From Alphaproteobacteria bacterium (lineage in GTDB: Bacteria; Pseudomonadota; Alphaproteobacteria; UBA3830), in contig BNWJ01000093.1 in NCBI GenBank assembly GCA_025998735.1, positions 1-5,532 on the forward strand: a stretch of DNA of 5,532 bases, written 5' to 3'. The notes beneath the pieces were generated by a model. It was given only the letters and a program-made list of their open reading frames with translations. It was not told where the DNA came from and did not search any database. Position 1 is the first letter of the stretch; each line of letters starts with the position of its first letter. The position numbers and the translations under genes were made by a program. This document shows, one piece after another, positions 5,394-5,532 of the stretch.

Positions 5394-5532
5394 TTAAAGA
5401 TTATGTCCTTGCCACCCCAGCAGTTTGTAGAAACCCTGAAATTTTCGAGTTTTGGGATTTCCCGATGCACGCAGGACCTCTTCCACCAGATGCCATTTTC
5501 CCACAAAAACGTTAAAAATCGCCAAAATCACA
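5394..5532 (-). CDS. 3' end of an unidentified gene entering from the right edge
   Basis: Read on the minus strand, 45 codons run in from the right edge to a TAA at 5396-5394. The visible C-terminus includes FNVFVGKWHLVEEVL, then RASGNPKTRKF and FYKLLGWQGHNL. I do not recognise the family. The frame favours coding: about a third of the codons begin with G, and it uses common codons such as GAA, CTG, GTG and AAA. The opposite-strand frame over the same bases (from ATG 5403) is also open but has few G-starting codons and no well-placed ribosome site. The gene would lie in the same direction as the serine-rich gene, which has its own promoter about 210 bases further on. Confidence 0.42.
   Translation of the reverse strand, partial: VILAIFNVFVGKWHLVEEVLRASGNPKTRKFQGFYKLLGWQGHNL

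Overview
The window looks like a stretch of bacterial chromosome from an alphaproteobacterium. The main evidence is ribosomal protein L9, whose linker helix and C-terminal domain carry alphaproteobacterial wording (RQASEKGHLYGSV, RDIAAAIK and a Ser/Glu-rich VAKSEEEA tail). The moderate-to-AT-rich composition and a secreted low-complexity serine-rich protein would fit a host-associated lineage such as Holosporales, but that placement is inference only.

Left part (1-776, minus strand): an Fe-type superoxide dismutase gene (sodB) has its own recognisable promoter. Seven bases after its stop begins a gene that runs off the left edge. Its 40 visible residues look like the N-terminal domain of an Ogt-type O6-alkylguanine-DNA methyltransferase. 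Together they look like a small oxidative and alkylation damage operon. A divergent intergenic region (720-984) carries the sodB promoter on one strand and a candidate rplI promoter plus a leader hairpin on the other.

Middle part (985-3802, plus strand): rplI (L9), then a 121-residue protein with a phage/plasmid-type 'AASPAPW' head and a coiled-coil tail, then a 611-residue KimA-type potassium transporter whose start overlaps the small gene by 14 bases. The rpsF and rpsR genes that commonly precede rplI are absent from the window. No terminator is visible between rplI and the small gene, so the three may be co-transcribed. A perfect dyad abuts a consensus Shine-Dalgarno sequence before the small gene and could control the distal pair.

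Right part (3890-5532, minus strand): a 410-residue predicted secreted protein convergent with the transporter gene. It has a signal peptide, an unrecognised N-terminal domain, a 13-residue Ser12-Pro tandem repeat tract encoded by a 39-bp minisatellite, a short helical domain and a long Ser/Pro/Thr/Gly-rich tail. A strong sigma70-like promoter lies just upstream and settles its start codon. Beyond it lie a 9-bp perfect inverted repeat and the apparent 3' end of another minus-strand gene entering from the right edge.

Most genes here are ordinary. The parts that stand out are the polyserine protein and its repeat history, and the pairing of the phage-like small gene with a KimA transporter behind rplI. 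I see no clear evidence of a new defence or mobile system.
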